Source: Paenibacillus_AB hodogayensis (GTDB taxonomy: Bacteria; Bacillota; Bacilli; Paenibacillales; NBRC-103111). Taken from it: a stretch of DNA of 64,000 nt. A program made the position numbers and the translations under genes. This document shows positions 51,765 to 60,017 of the stretch, one piece after another. The notes beneath the pieces are model-generated. The model was not told the origin of the DNA. It searched no databases and worked only from the letters and a program-made list of their open reading frames with translations. Positions within the stretch are counted from its first letter, which is position 1. The number at the start of each line of letters is the position of its first letter. Location: contig NZ_BAAAYO010000010.1 of NCBI RefSeq assembly GCF_039536325.1, positions 620,001-684,000 of the forward strand, read 5' to 3'.

Positions 51765-53129
51765 TTATATATTGTCGGCCTTGATGACCGGCGGCGCGAT
51801 AACCGGCAAGCCCGGCGGATGCTGTACCGCGGTCGAATCCGATACGGGTCGGACGCCGTACCGGTCCAATCCCCATACGCGGTATACCCAGTCCGTAGCG
51901 ATACGGTGCAGCTTGCCGCTGCGGTGCTGGTGAAGCCGTCCGTCCGGCGTGCGCACGATCCCCCCTTCGGTCAACGGATCGCTCTCGCTTCCCACCGCCC
52001 CCAGCGCGCTCTGCTTGGCTGTCCATTCGGCAACGGAAATAGGGTCGCCGGTCGGCCAGTTTTTCAGCTCGATCTGCGACAAGCGCACAGCCGGAATCCC
52101 TTCGGATCGCTCCAGCGGACGCCGTATTCCCTGCTCCACCCAGAACGCGGTCGGTCCGGTGCCCTTTACCGTCACATGCGACGGGTACAAATCGTTGACC
52201 GCCAGCGGACGACCGCTCCAGTGTACGGCTACCTCATGCAGCAGCGAATGCGTTTCTCCCCATTTGTCCGAATAGAAGGCCAGATTGCGATTGTACATTT
52301 CCTCGAATTGCTCCGGCGTCAGCGTACGGATCGTCGTGCTGCCGACATGGTGAATAAACGTATCTTTGGCGATAACCAGATCGAGGCCGAGCAGCCGGTT
52401 GCGGAAGCCGAAATCGTCGTCCTCGCAGTTGCCAATCTCGAATCCTTCATCCAAATAGCCGATGCGTTGAAACACGTCCCGGCGCATCAGCACGCAGAAG
52501 CCGGTCAGCCGGTCTACGGCGCTCCACTTGCCCGAATCAGACCGGTTGTTGTTCCGGGCGAACCGGTGCATCTCCTCCATCGAAGCGTACTTCGTCTCGA
52601 TCAGCTGTTCCCCGCTAATATAGTTCGTGACCGGACCGACCAGACCGAAGCGCTCGTTGCCGTTCAGACATGCCAGCAGGTTGCCGAGCCAGCTTTCGGT
52701 GACGACCGTATCGTTGTTCAGAAACAGCACCGTAGCGCCCCGAGCCATCATCAGCCCTTGGTTGACGCCCCCGGCAAACCCGAGATTGCGATCGCATATT
52801 TTGTATCGCACGTTGCTGCGCCTAAGCGAGCGCAAATAAGCGGCAGTGCCGTCCGTCGAGCCGTTGTCGACGACGATGATTTCGTGAGGCTCGGGCGTAT
52901 GTCTCCCTATGCTGTCGATGCAATCGGCCAAATACTTGTGCTGGTTATAGGTCGGAATCACGATGCTCGTACCGTCGAAACCGGCGGCAAAGGCATCGCC
53001 TCCTTTTTGAAAACCGAGGTTGAAGCCGTGCGAATGCCCGGCATTGTATCCCGTGTTGTAGCCGTTGTCGTACGCTTGGTTCAAGGAAACGCGTACCCGC
53101 GTTCCCTTTCGCTTCCTTGTTGCAGCCAT
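51765..53129 (-). CDS. GT2 glycosyltransferase with N-terminal aromatic-x-x-Gly tag and C-terminal repeats
   Basis: 454 aa; GGAGGAG before ATG 53129. Residues 1-14 basic; 19-43 repeat YDNG YNTG YNAG HSHG FNLG FQKG; GT2 domain at about 52-290 (IVIPTYNQHKYLADCIDSI; VVDNGSTDGT near 78-87; LFLNNDTVV near 133-141; EDDDFGFRNRL near 230). C-terminal residues 310-450 contain two degenerate copies of a surface-protein motif (VTVKGTGPTAFWVEQGIRRP and GGIVRTPDGRLHQHRSGKLH). Probably adds a sugar at the spore surface or in the mother cell. Confidence 0.87.
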   Translation of the reverse strand: MAATRKRKGTRVRVSLNQAYDNGYNTGYNAGHSHGFNLGFQKGGDAFAAGFDGTSIVIPTYNQHKYLADCIDSIGRHTPEPHEIIVVDNGSTDGTAAYLRSLRRSNVRYKICDRNLGFAGGVNQGLMMARGATVLFLNNDTVVTESWLGNLLACLNGNERFGLVGPVTNYISGEQLIETKYASMEEMHRFARNNNRSDSGKWSAVDRLTGFCVLMRRDVFQRIGYLDEGFEIGNCEDDDFGFRNRLLGLDLVIAKDTFIHHVGSTTIRTLTPEQFEEMYNRNLAFYSDKWGETHSLLHEVAVHWSGRPLAVNDLYPSHVTVKGTGPTAFWVEQGIRRPLERSEGIPAVRLSQIELKNWPTGDPISVAEWTAKQSALGAVGSESDPLTEGGIVRTPDGRLHQHRSGKLHRIATDWVYRVWGLDRYGVRPVSDSTAVQHPPGLPVIAPPVIKADNI

Positions 53130-53183
53130 GACTCTCCTCCGTTCCGGCCGAATGGGCCGCTTTGGGCAGCTGCGCTTCCGCGC

Positions 53184-54200
53184 TTATTTGAAGGGCGCTT
53201 CGCCGTTGATCATCGCATTGGCCAAATGCCCGAAGTCGATGGCGACCTTGCCGAGTTGCGTAGCGATTCGCTGCGAGATGAGTACGGCGGCGATGCCTGC
53301 GGCTACGAGCGCAATATCGAAGTCGCGGGCAGCGATCTCCTCCATGACGCGAGGGACGTCCTTGACCCCTTCGACCGGGGATACGACTGCCGTTACGTTG
53401 ATGCCATTCGTCCGCATATAGTCGGCCAGCGGTTCCCCAAGCTTGCCCGCAATCAGCACCCGGCGCCCTCTCAGAATACGGGACATGTAGCCCGTCTGGT
53501 ACAAATAATAATTGATCAGCGAATCGGTCAGCGTCAGCGAGCCGTGGTCGATGCCGTTCGCCTTGAAGGAAGACAGCGCGAGCGGTTGGAAGTTGCGCAC
53601 CCGCAGCTTCGGAATGCCTACGACCGAGGCTTGTCGGATCGCTTCCTTCAATTGATCGCGCGCCTCGTAATCCGGGACGTCGATGCCGGCGTAGCCGAGG
53701 AAAGACCCCTGCTCCCGCACCTGCTCCACGCTGAGCACGGTGCCCTGCGCCAGCGCAAGCACCTCTCCGTCGCCGACCCGGACGAGCGAGAACGGAGTCC
53801 GCGTATCGAGGGCATGCAGGATGCGTCCCGCGATCTCGTCGGGGTTAAGCAGATGGCGCCATTGCGGGCGCAAAGACTCGACGCCGGCGGCCAAGATTTG
53901 CTCGGCCGTAAAATCTGGCAATATTTCGTATTCCGGCAGAAACGTATCGATCAGACCATCGACGCCATCGCGCCATTCGTTGCGGCCTTCGCCATCATAT
54001 TTGCCCTGCTGGTAGCCTTCTTCGTGGCCTTTGTTGAAGCCCTTGTTATAACCGTCGTCATAACCGCCGTTGTACAAATCGCCTCCGACTGGACCGGCCG
54101 GCGGCACGACCCGCGGTTTCCGCAAAGCTTTGCGGCGGATTCTTACCTTCACTTTCCGTTTCGGCAGCGTCTTCTTCTTGCGCAACACGAGACGAGGCAA
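53184..54200 (-). CDS. GT-D fold glycosyltransferase with N-terminal polybasic and aromatic-x-x-Gly tag
   Basis: 338 aa from TTG 54200 (AGGTGG about 10 bases upstream). Residues 7-29 basic (RKKKTLPKRKVKVRIRRKAL); 42-70 repeat YNGG YDDG YNKG FNKG HEEG YQQG KYDG; from about 75 the GT-D-like domain: FSLVRVGDGEVLALAQGTVL near 136-155, VVGIPKLRVRNFQ, VDITALVAAGIAAV-like segment IALVAAGIAAVLISQ near 298. Sugar donor unknown. Followed after 54 bases by the next tagged enzyme. Confidence 0.82.
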   Translation of the reverse strand: MPRLVLRKKKTLPKRKVKVRIRRKALRKPRVVPPAGPVGGDLYNGGYDDGYNKGFNKGHEEGYQQGKYDGEGRNEWRDGVDGLIDTFLPEYEILPDFTAEQILAAGVESLRPQWRHLLNPDEIAGRILHALDTRTPFSLVRVGDGEVLALAQGTVLSVEQVREQGSFLGYAGIDVPDYEARDQLKEAIRQASVVGIPKLRVRNFQPLALSSFKANGIDHGSLTLTDSLINYYLYQTGYMSRILRGRRVLIAGKLGEPLADYMRTNGINVTAVVSPVEGVKDVPRVMEEIAARDFDIALVAAGIAAVLISQRIATQLGKVAIDFGHLANAMINGEAPFK

Positions 54201-54298
54201 TCGTCGTCACCACCTTGTGCGTTGTGCTTGTTTATTCTCTTATCGTATTCGTCCCCGGACGTTCCGTGCCGGGGACATTCGACCATTGTCCGGGCGCT

Positions 54299-55435
54299 TC
54301 ATCCGAAGACGATGCCGAGCATTTGCTGCAGTCGCTTTGCATACGTATGCTCGGTGACGGTCCGGAACAGGGCCCTTCTCGCGATTTCCCGCCTTTCTTC
54401 CTCATGGTTCAAGTAATAGTCGAGCTGGCGGACCAGCTCCCGCGGCGTCGAAAAGGTGACGATATCGTGTCCCGGCGTGTACAACCCTGGCAGATCGGGC
54501 CGCTGATCGACAAGCTGAAACGCCGCGCATGAGGCTATTTCGAACAGTCGCGGATTGACCGAGTTGGCCGGAATTTTACGGCTGTTGCTGTTATGGTCGG
54601 CGTCCTCGGCGGAGCGATGCAGGTTAATGACGATTTTGGAGCCGCTGTAATGCTTAGCCGTCTCCTCCGGCGACAACCATACGCCGTCGATAAATTTGGC
54701 CAGCTTGGCGTATTTGTTCAGACGCTCCCACCAATAACCGATAATTTTCACCCGTTTCGTGGCCAAATAGTCGGCGATCTCGTCGAAATAGGCTACCCGG
54801 TTCCAAAAAGCGCTCCCCACAAAGCAAATATCGTGCCGGTACGCCTCGCTGACCTTAAACTGCCGCGTAAAGCCCGGATTGACCGCCAGCGGCAAATAGT
54901 GCGACTGGTGGCAGCCCAGCTCGCGATAGACGGGAACGCAGCTCGACTCCAGCGTAAACACGTAATCGTAATGGGGCGCGATAGTCGCAGTCGCGTCGGA
55001 ATGGTACGGGTCGTCGGGCAGCCATACGGCGGTGCGGATGCCTTGGGCACGAATCCGGTCGATCTGGTCGGCCGGAACGGATACGCCCGCCGCGTCCAGC
55101 ACGAGCACCAGATCCGGCTTCTCCGCAGCCGCCGCCTGCGCCGCGTCGCCATCCGGCTGCACGACGGCGACCTCCCGCGCGATAGACCTCAGAGCATGCT
55201 CGATCCCTTGATCCAGAGAGGCGTAGGGAGACCCGTTCGCCTTCACGTACAGCACCTTCACGTCGTGGCGCACGCCGGTCTCCGTCGCCGCCCGGGCGTA
55301 GATCGATTCGCACAGCCCGTAATGATAGCCCTGGCTGCGCCCTTCCAGGTAGCCGTTCTCCCAGCCGGCGACGCCCTCGTCCCGGCGCGGCGCGTCGACT
55401 TTGCCTGGCTTCAGTCGTCTTTTGAGCCGACGCAT
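54299..55435 (-). CDS. CgeB-family glycosyltransferase with short N-terminal tag
   Basis: 378 aa from ATG 55435. Residues 1-12 basic (MRRLKRRLKPGK); 24-42 repeat WENG YLEG RSQG YHYG. Then a CgeB/DUF3880-like protein: VLVLDAAGVSVP near 103, YVFTLESSCVPVYRELG near 148-164, LPLAVNP near 172, FVGSAFWNRVAYFDEI near 192-207, SKIVINLHRS near 258, NPRLFEIASCAAFQLVD near 284-300. CgeB of B. subtilis acts in late spore-coat maturation, which supports a spore-surface role. A hairpin GTCCCCGG/CCGGGGAC (54251-54276) follows the stop without a T-run. Confidence 0.85.
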   Translation of the reverse strand: MRRLKRRLKPGKVDAPRRDEGVAGWENGYLEGRSQGYHYGLCESIYARAATETGVRHDVKVLYVKANGSPYASLDQGIEHALRSIAREVAVVQPDGDAAQAAAAEKPDLVLVLDAAGVSVPADQIDRIRAQGIRTAVWLPDDPYHSDATATIAPHYDYVFTLESSCVPVYRELGCHQSHYLPLAVNPGFTRQFKVSEAYRHDICFVGSAFWNRVAYFDEIADYLATKRVKIIGYWWERLNKYAKLAKFIDGVWLSPEETAKHYSGSKIVINLHRSAEDADHNSNSRKIPANSVNPRLFEIASCAAFQLVDQRPDLPGLYTPGHDIVTFSTPRELVRQLDYYLNHEEERREIARRALFRTVTEHTYAKRLQQMLGIVFG

Positions 55436-55439
55436 AGGC

Positions 55440-56330
55440 TCACCCCCTTCGTTGTCCGCCTTCGTCGCGAAGGCGGAAATAACCGGCAAGAGCATCGGTC
55501 CAATGCGGCATCGGGCGGATGCCGCCAAGCTTGCCGTTGTCCAGCACGCTGTAAGCCGGCCTTCTCGCCTTCGTCGGATAATCCTCTGTCGTCACCGCCC
55601 TCAGATCGGCGGCCGCCCCGCGCTGGCGGAAAATTTCCGCAGCGAAGTCGTGCCAGCTGCATTCGCCTTCGCCGGAGCAATGATACGTGCCGTAATCGTT
55701 CACCTCTTGCAAGAGGAATGCCTTAACCGTCTCCGCGATGTCGATCGTATGCGTAGGCGACATGATCTGGTCGGCCACGACGCGCAGCGGCTGACCCGAC
55801 GCGGCCAGGCGGAGCATCGTCTCCACGAAGTTGCCTCCCTTGCCGCTCGCTCCCGCGGTCCCGAACAGCGAGGACACCCGGAAGATGAAATGCTTATCAT
55901 GGTGCGCGGCCACAAAATGCTCCCCGGCCGCCTTGGAGACGCCGTACGCATTGAGCGGCGAAGTGGCGTCCTCCTCGCGATAAGGCGTCCGTTTCCGGCC
56001 GTCGAATACGTAGTCGGTCGTGAAATGAATCAGAACAGCCCCCGCGTCCTGGCACGCCTTGGCCATCTCCCGCGGCGCTAGAGCGTTCACGACGAACGAT
56101 TTGGCGGCGTAATCCTCGCATTCGTCGGTCTTATGATAAGAAGTGCAATTGATCAGCGCATCGAACGGCCCCAACTCGCGCAGCGCCACCGCGATGACAT
56201 CCGTCCGCTCAACGTCGAGGTTGCCGCGGTAGAGCGGCACTAGCTCCGCCTCCGCCTCCGCTCCGGCGAATACTCGCCGGATGTCGGTACCGAGCTGTCC
56301 GTTCGCGCCAAGCAGCACAATTCGTTTCAT
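55440..56330 (-). CDS. rfbD: dTDP-4-dehydrorhamnose reductase
   Basis: 296 aa. LGANGQLGTDI at 7-17; HFTTDYVFDGRKRTPYREED near 103-122; PLNAYGVSKAAGEHFV (YxxxK) near 126-141; FRVSSLFG near 152. Last step of dTDP-L-rhamnose synthesis, using NADPH. ATGA overlap with the upstream SDR; 4-base gap to the CgeB-type gene. Confidence 0.9.
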   Translation of the reverse strand: MKRIVLLGANGQLGTDIRRVFAGAEAEAELVPLYRGNLDVERTDVIAVALRELGPFDALINCTSYHKTDECEDYAAKSFVVNALAPREMAKACQDAGAVLIHFTTDYVFDGRKRTPYREEDATSPLNAYGVSKAAGEHFVAAHHDKHFIFRVSSLFGTAGASGKGGNFVETMLRLAASGQPLRVVADQIMSPTHTIDIAETVKAFLLQEVNDYGTYHCSGEGECSWHDFAAEIFRQRGAAADLRAVTTEDYPTKARRPAYSVLDNGKLGGIRPMPHWTDALAGYFRLRDEGGQRRG

Positions 56331-57370
56331 TCGCCGTCAGCTCCCGGAATATCGATCATGCCGCCGTACAGTTCCGTCTCGCGGATCAGACGATGCCACT
56401 TCACCAGTTCCTGGTACCAGCCGAGCGTCACCGTCTGGTCGAAGCGTGTCACGCGTCCGGCTTCCAGCGCCTCGTAGATTTCCAGCGCGCCGGCGGCCGC
56501 CGTCCACTGCGCCTTCCAGCCGAGCGCCCGCTCGATCTTGTCGAAGCTGACCCGGTACGAGCGATGGTCCGGCTCCCCGTACCACTGGATCTCCACTGGC
56601 TTCGGCAGCGTCCGGGCAATCGTCTCGCCGAGCGGACCGAGCTGGTAGTTATTGTCGTTCGAGCCGACGTTGAAAATATGCCCGTTCACCGTCTGCGGAT
56701 CGGCGTCCAGCAGCCTTAGCATCACGTCGGTCGTATCCTGGACATGGACGAACGGCCGCCACTGCGTCCCGTCCTTCATAAGCGGGATGGTTCCGTTCTT
56801 CCAGCCGCCCAGCGTCATGCCGTTAATGGCGAGGTCGAACCGCATCCGCGGCGAGAAGCCATAAACCGTCGCCTGGCGCATGACCACGACGGTGAACCGG
56901 TCGTCGGCAAGCGGAAGCACGCTCTCCTCGGCTTTCTCGTTCGCTTTGGCGTAAGTGGATAGCGGGTTGGACGGCGAACTCTCGTCGACGATCGTATCCG
57001 CCTCCTGAAAGCCGTAGATGCTGCACGACGAGGGCAAAATGTACCGCTCCACGCCGAGCCGCTTCGCCATACGCGCCGTTCTGGCCCGCGAAACGTGATT
57101 GATCTCGTACGTCGCATCGCGGAACAGTTCGCCGCTCGGATCGTTGGACAAGGCGACGAGATCGATGACCGCATCCGCCCCGGCAATATGCTCCTCCGCG
57201 ATGCGCCGGCTGTCCTCCCGGACGATCGTGAGATGCGGATGAGACTGCAGCTTGTCGGTTCCGAAGAAATAACGATCCAGCGCCTTTACCCGGAATCCGC
57301 CGGCAAGCAGCTTAGGTACGAGAACCGAGCCGATATATCCTCCGGCTCCCGTGACAAGCACCGTTCGCAT
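56327..57370 (-). CDS. NAD-dependent epimerase/dehydratase (extended SDR), specific role unknown
   Basis: 347 aa from ATG 57370, overlapping the rfbC stop by one base (TAATG). TGAGGYIGSVLV at 7-18; DLVALSNDPSG near 71-81; LPSSCSIYGFQE near 111; TYAKANEKAEE near 134-144: the Lys expected four residues after the catalytic Tyr is Asn here. RPFVHVQDTTDVML near 205. Not RmlB, whose signatures differ. May make another dTDP-sugar branch from the 4-keto intermediate. Confidence 0.75.
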   Translation of the reverse strand: MRTVLVTGAGGYIGSVLVPKLLAGGFRVKALDRYFFGTDKLQSHPHLTIVREDSRRIAEEHIAGADAVIDLVALSNDPSGELFRDATYEINHVSRARTARMAKRLGVERYILPSSCSIYGFQEADTIVDESSPSNPLSTYAKANEKAEESVLPLADDRFTVVVMRQATVYGFSPRMRFDLAINGMTLGGWKNGTIPLMKDGTQWRPFVHVQDTTDVMLRLLDADPQTVNGHIFNVGSNDNNYQLGPLGETIARTLPKPVEIQWYGEPDHRSYRVSFDKIERALGWKAQWTAAAGALEIYEALEAGRVTRFDQTVTLGWYQELVKWHRLIRETELYGGMIDIPGADGE

Positions 57371-57933
57371 TAAAGTCCCTCCCTGTACACAAAGTCGATT
57401 TCCGCATCCTTCAACGGCGGCTGGCCGGCGTCCTTGGCGGACAAAACCGGTTCGGCGACCGGCCAGTCGATGCGAAGCTGCGGGTCGTTCCACAAGATGC
57501 CCCGGTCGTGTTCGGGGGAATAATACTCATCTACCTTGTATAGCAGTTGGGTATTCGGGGAAAGGGTACATACCCCGTGTGCGAACCCTTTGGGTACGAT
57601 GATCTGTCGCTTGTTGTCCTCGCTCAGCTCTACTCCGATCCACTCCCCGAATGTCGGCGAGCCCTGGCGGATGTCGACGACTACGTCGTACACCGCCCCG
57701 CTCAAGACGCGGACGAGCTTCGTCTGCGCCTTGGCGGACAGCTGGTAGTGCAGCCCGCGCAGCACGCCCGGCTGAACCGACAACGACTGGTTATCCTGCA
57801 CGAAGTCGTACGTCAGGCCAAGCTCCTCCAGCTTGCCGCGCGTATAGCTTTCCATGAAGAAGCCGCGGTGGTCGCCGTGGACGACCGGCTCCAGAAGGAG
57901 CACCCCGGGCAGTTTGGTGCGAATCAGCTTCAT
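57370..57933 (-). CDS. rfbC: dTDP-4-dehydrorhamnose 3,5-epimerase
   Basis: 187 aa from ATG 57933 (GGGGGAG upstream). Cupin fold: DHRGFFMESY near 21-30; QPGVLRGLHYQL near 54-65 (catalytic His); VVDIRQGSPTFG near 86-97; PKGFAHGVCTLS near 115-126; KVDEYYSPEHDRGI near 133. Usual length and all active-site residues present. Confidence 0.92.
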   Translation of the reverse strand: MKLIRTKLPGVLLLEPVVHGDHRGFFMESYTRGKLEELGLTYDFVQDNQSLSVQPGVLRGLHYQLSAKAQTKLVRVLSGAVYDVVVDIRQGSPTFGEWIGVELSEDNKRQIIVPKGFAHGVCTLSPNTQLLYKVDEYYSPEHDRGILWNDPQLRIDWPVAEPVLSAKDAGQPPLKDAEIDFVYREGL

Positions 57934-57949
57934 CGCGTGTTCTCCCCCT

Positions 57950-59164
57950 TTACCTTTCCGGCCCGAATGCATTCCGGCTGGCTTCAATCGTATCGACCAC
58001 ATGCGCGGCGAACGGAATGGAACACGTAAACGCCGGCGATACGGCATTGAGCACATGCATCGAGCGAGCGTCGCCCTCGACGACGAAGTCCTGCACGAGC
58101 TCGAGCGTGCGGGTGTCCAGCAGTTGCGCCCGGATGCCCGGCCGCAGAAACGGTCCGAAGCCTTGCGGATCGACGTTCGCCAGCTTCGTCGACAGCCGGA
58201 CCAGATGGGCCTTCGCGTATTTTCTCAACTCCTGAAAAGCCAGCCGGCGGAAATGGAACGAATCGGTAACGAACAGCTTCGCTTCGTAATACAAAATGCT
58301 CAGGCATTCGCCGAGACTGAACCGGGAGAAGCCGCGGTACTGCTCGCGCCAGAATGCCGGAATCGCCGTCGGTCCGATCTTGATGCCGCCGTCCGCGGTT
58401 TTCGTATAATGCACGCCGAGGAACGGATTGGCCAGATCCGGCACCGGATAAACGTTCGTCCGGATATCGGTTTTGTTTTTCGTATACTTCACGTACATGC
58501 CCTTGAACGGAATGATCGTATACCGGGTGCCGAAGCCGTAATCGCGGGCGATGCGGTCGGCATACAGCCCGGCAGCGTTGACGATATATTCGGCGCGGAT
58601 CGGACCTTTGCCGGTGCGGATGCCTTCGTCCGTACGTCCCTCGTACTTGGCATTGAAATGAAATTCCACGCCCAGCTCCGCCGCCTCCCGCTTCATCGAC
58701 AGGCATACCTCCAGCGGATCGACCGTCACCGTATTGGGCGAGAACAGCGCTTTGCGAAACGTCCGTACATTGGGCTCGAAGGCGCGCGCCTCCTCCTCGC
58801 TCAGCCAGTGCAGTTCGACCCCATTCGCGTCGCCGCGCCGCTTCAACTCCTCCAGCCCTTCCAGCTCCCGCTCGTCGCTTGCCACCACCAGCTTGCCGCA
58901 CGGGTTGACGGAAAGTCCGCGGCTTTCGCAGTAGCGGCGCATGGCTGCGTTGCCATCCCGGGCAAACCTCGCCTTCAGGCTGTTGGCGGTGTAGTAGAAG
59001 CCGGCGTGGAGCACCCCGCTGTTCCGCCCGCTCGCGTGACAGGCCGCGTCCGCCTCCTTCTCGATTACGACGACTTCGGAACCGGGATACCGTCGTTTCA
59101 GCTCCAGGGCGATCGTCAGCCCGATAATCCCTGCGCCGATGACGGCGTAATCGTACCGCTTCAT
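57950..59164 (-). CDS. lhgO: L-2-hydroxyglutarate oxidase-like FAD enzyme
   Basis: 404 aa from ATG 59164, ATGA overlap with rfbA. FAD motif VIGAGIIGLTIALEL at 8-22; HASGRNSGVLHAGFYY near 42-57; NAAGLYADRIARDYG near 209; IGPTAIPAFWREQY near 275. Full length of the LhgO/YgaF family, which oxidises L-2-hydroxyglutarate to 2-oxoglutarate and passes electrons to quinones. Its place inside the rml operon suggests a role with a hydroxy-acid or sugar substituent of the glycan (inference). Confidence 0.85.
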   Translation of the reverse strand: MKRYDYAVIGAGIIGLTIALELKRRYPGSEVVVIEKEADAACHASGRNSGVLHAGFYYTANSLKARFARDGNAAMRRYCESRGLSVNPCGKLVVASDERELEGLEELKRRGDANGVELHWLSEEEARAFEPNVRTFRKALFSPNTVTVDPLEVCLSMKREAAELGVEFHFNAKYEGRTDEGIRTGKGPIRAEYIVNAAGLYADRIARDYGFGTRYTIIPFKGMYVKYTKNKTDIRTNVYPVPDLANPFLGVHYTKTADGGIKIGPTAIPAFWREQYRGFSRFSLGECLSILYYEAKLFVTDSFHFRRLAFQELRKYAKAHLVRLSTKLANVDPQGFGPFLRPGIRAQLLDTRTLELVQDFVVEGDARSMHVLNAVSPAFTCSIPFAAHVVDTIEASRNAFGPER

Positions 59165-59889
59165 CGTTCTTCTCCCTGGGGGCCGCCCAACTTCTCGCCG
59201 GCTTCGCGGAGCGAACCGAACGTGCCCGCATCCGTCCACCAGCCGCTTAGCAGCCCGTAGCCGAGACGCCCTTCCATCGCGTACGCATTGTTCACATCGG
59301 TAATTTCAAGCTCTCCCCGCTGCGACGGCCGAATGTGGCGGATCACCTGGAAGACGCTCGCATCGTACATGTAGATCCCCGTCACGCAGTAGCGGGATTT
59401 CGGCGTGGACGGCTTTTCCTCGATAAAAATAATGTTGTCCTGCAAAAAAACCGGTACGCCGTAACGGTTCAGGTCGTCAGCCTCCTTCAGCATGACCAGC
59501 GCCCCTTGCTGCTGCTTCCTGAATTGCTCGACATATGGCTGCAAGTCGTCCTCGAACAGATTGTCGCCGAGCAGCACGACCATCTTCTCTCCGGGATCGA
59601 CGAACCCTTCGGCTAGCGACAGCCCTTGGGCTATGCCGCCAGCCTCCTCCTGAATCCGGTACGTCAGCCGGACCCCCCAAGCTTTACCGCTTCCCAAGTA
59701 GTCGATAAACAGGCCGGCGGATTGTTTGCCGAGCACGAGCAGGATGTCGTCGATGCCCGCCTGGGCGAGCTTGGCTACCGCGTAATGGATCATCGGATAT
59801 TTGCCCGCAGGCAGCAGATGCTTGTTGACCAGCTTCGTCAAAGGAGCCAGCCGGGTTCCGGTGCCTCCCGCCAAAATTACGCCCTTCAC
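59161..59889 (-). CDS. rfbA: Glucose-1-phosphate thymidylyltransferase
   Basis: 242 aa from GTG 59889 (AAAGGA 11 bases upstream). LAGGTGTRLAPLT at 6-18; NKHLLPAGKYPMIHY near 22-36; LLGDNLFED near 105 (metal Asp); IEEKPSTPKS near 155; TGIYMYD near 168; WTDAGTFGS near 218. Short RmlA type, about 240 residues, as in Gram-positive surface-sugar clusters. Makes dTDP-glucose. Confidence 0.9.
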   Translation of the reverse strand: MKGVILAGGTGTRLAPLTKLVNKHLLPAGKYPMIHYAVAKLAQAGIDDILLVLGKQSAGLFIDYLGSGKAWGVRLTYRIQEEAGGIAQGLSLAEGFVDPGEKMVVLLGDNLFEDDLQPYVEQFRKQQQGALVMLKEADDLNRYGVPVFLQDNIIFIEEKPSTPKSRYCVTGIYMYDASVFQVIRHIRPSQRGELEITDVNNAYAMEGRLGYGLLSGWWTDAGTFGSLREAGEKLGGPQGEER

Positions 59890-60017
59890 ATGCGTTCCGT
59901 CCTTTCTGCACAAAACCGCGAAGTTTTTAGAAGCCGGCGACTTCCGTCCGCAGCGCGATCCCAAGGCTGCTGCGACCGACCCTGTTCCCGGTCCGGTTCC
60001 AGCACCCGGGCGCCCGG

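Noticed and set aside
54251..54276. Hairpin GTCCCCGG/CCGGGGAC as an operon terminator between the CgeB-type and GT-D genes
   Set aside because: No T-run on the minus strand, and the neighbouring genes share the same N-terminal tag, so continued transcription is more likely.
51663..54416. 917-codon plus-strand open frame opposite the tagged transferases
   Set aside because: Shadow frame: the minus strand has intact GT2 and GT-D genes with ribosome sites and motifs.
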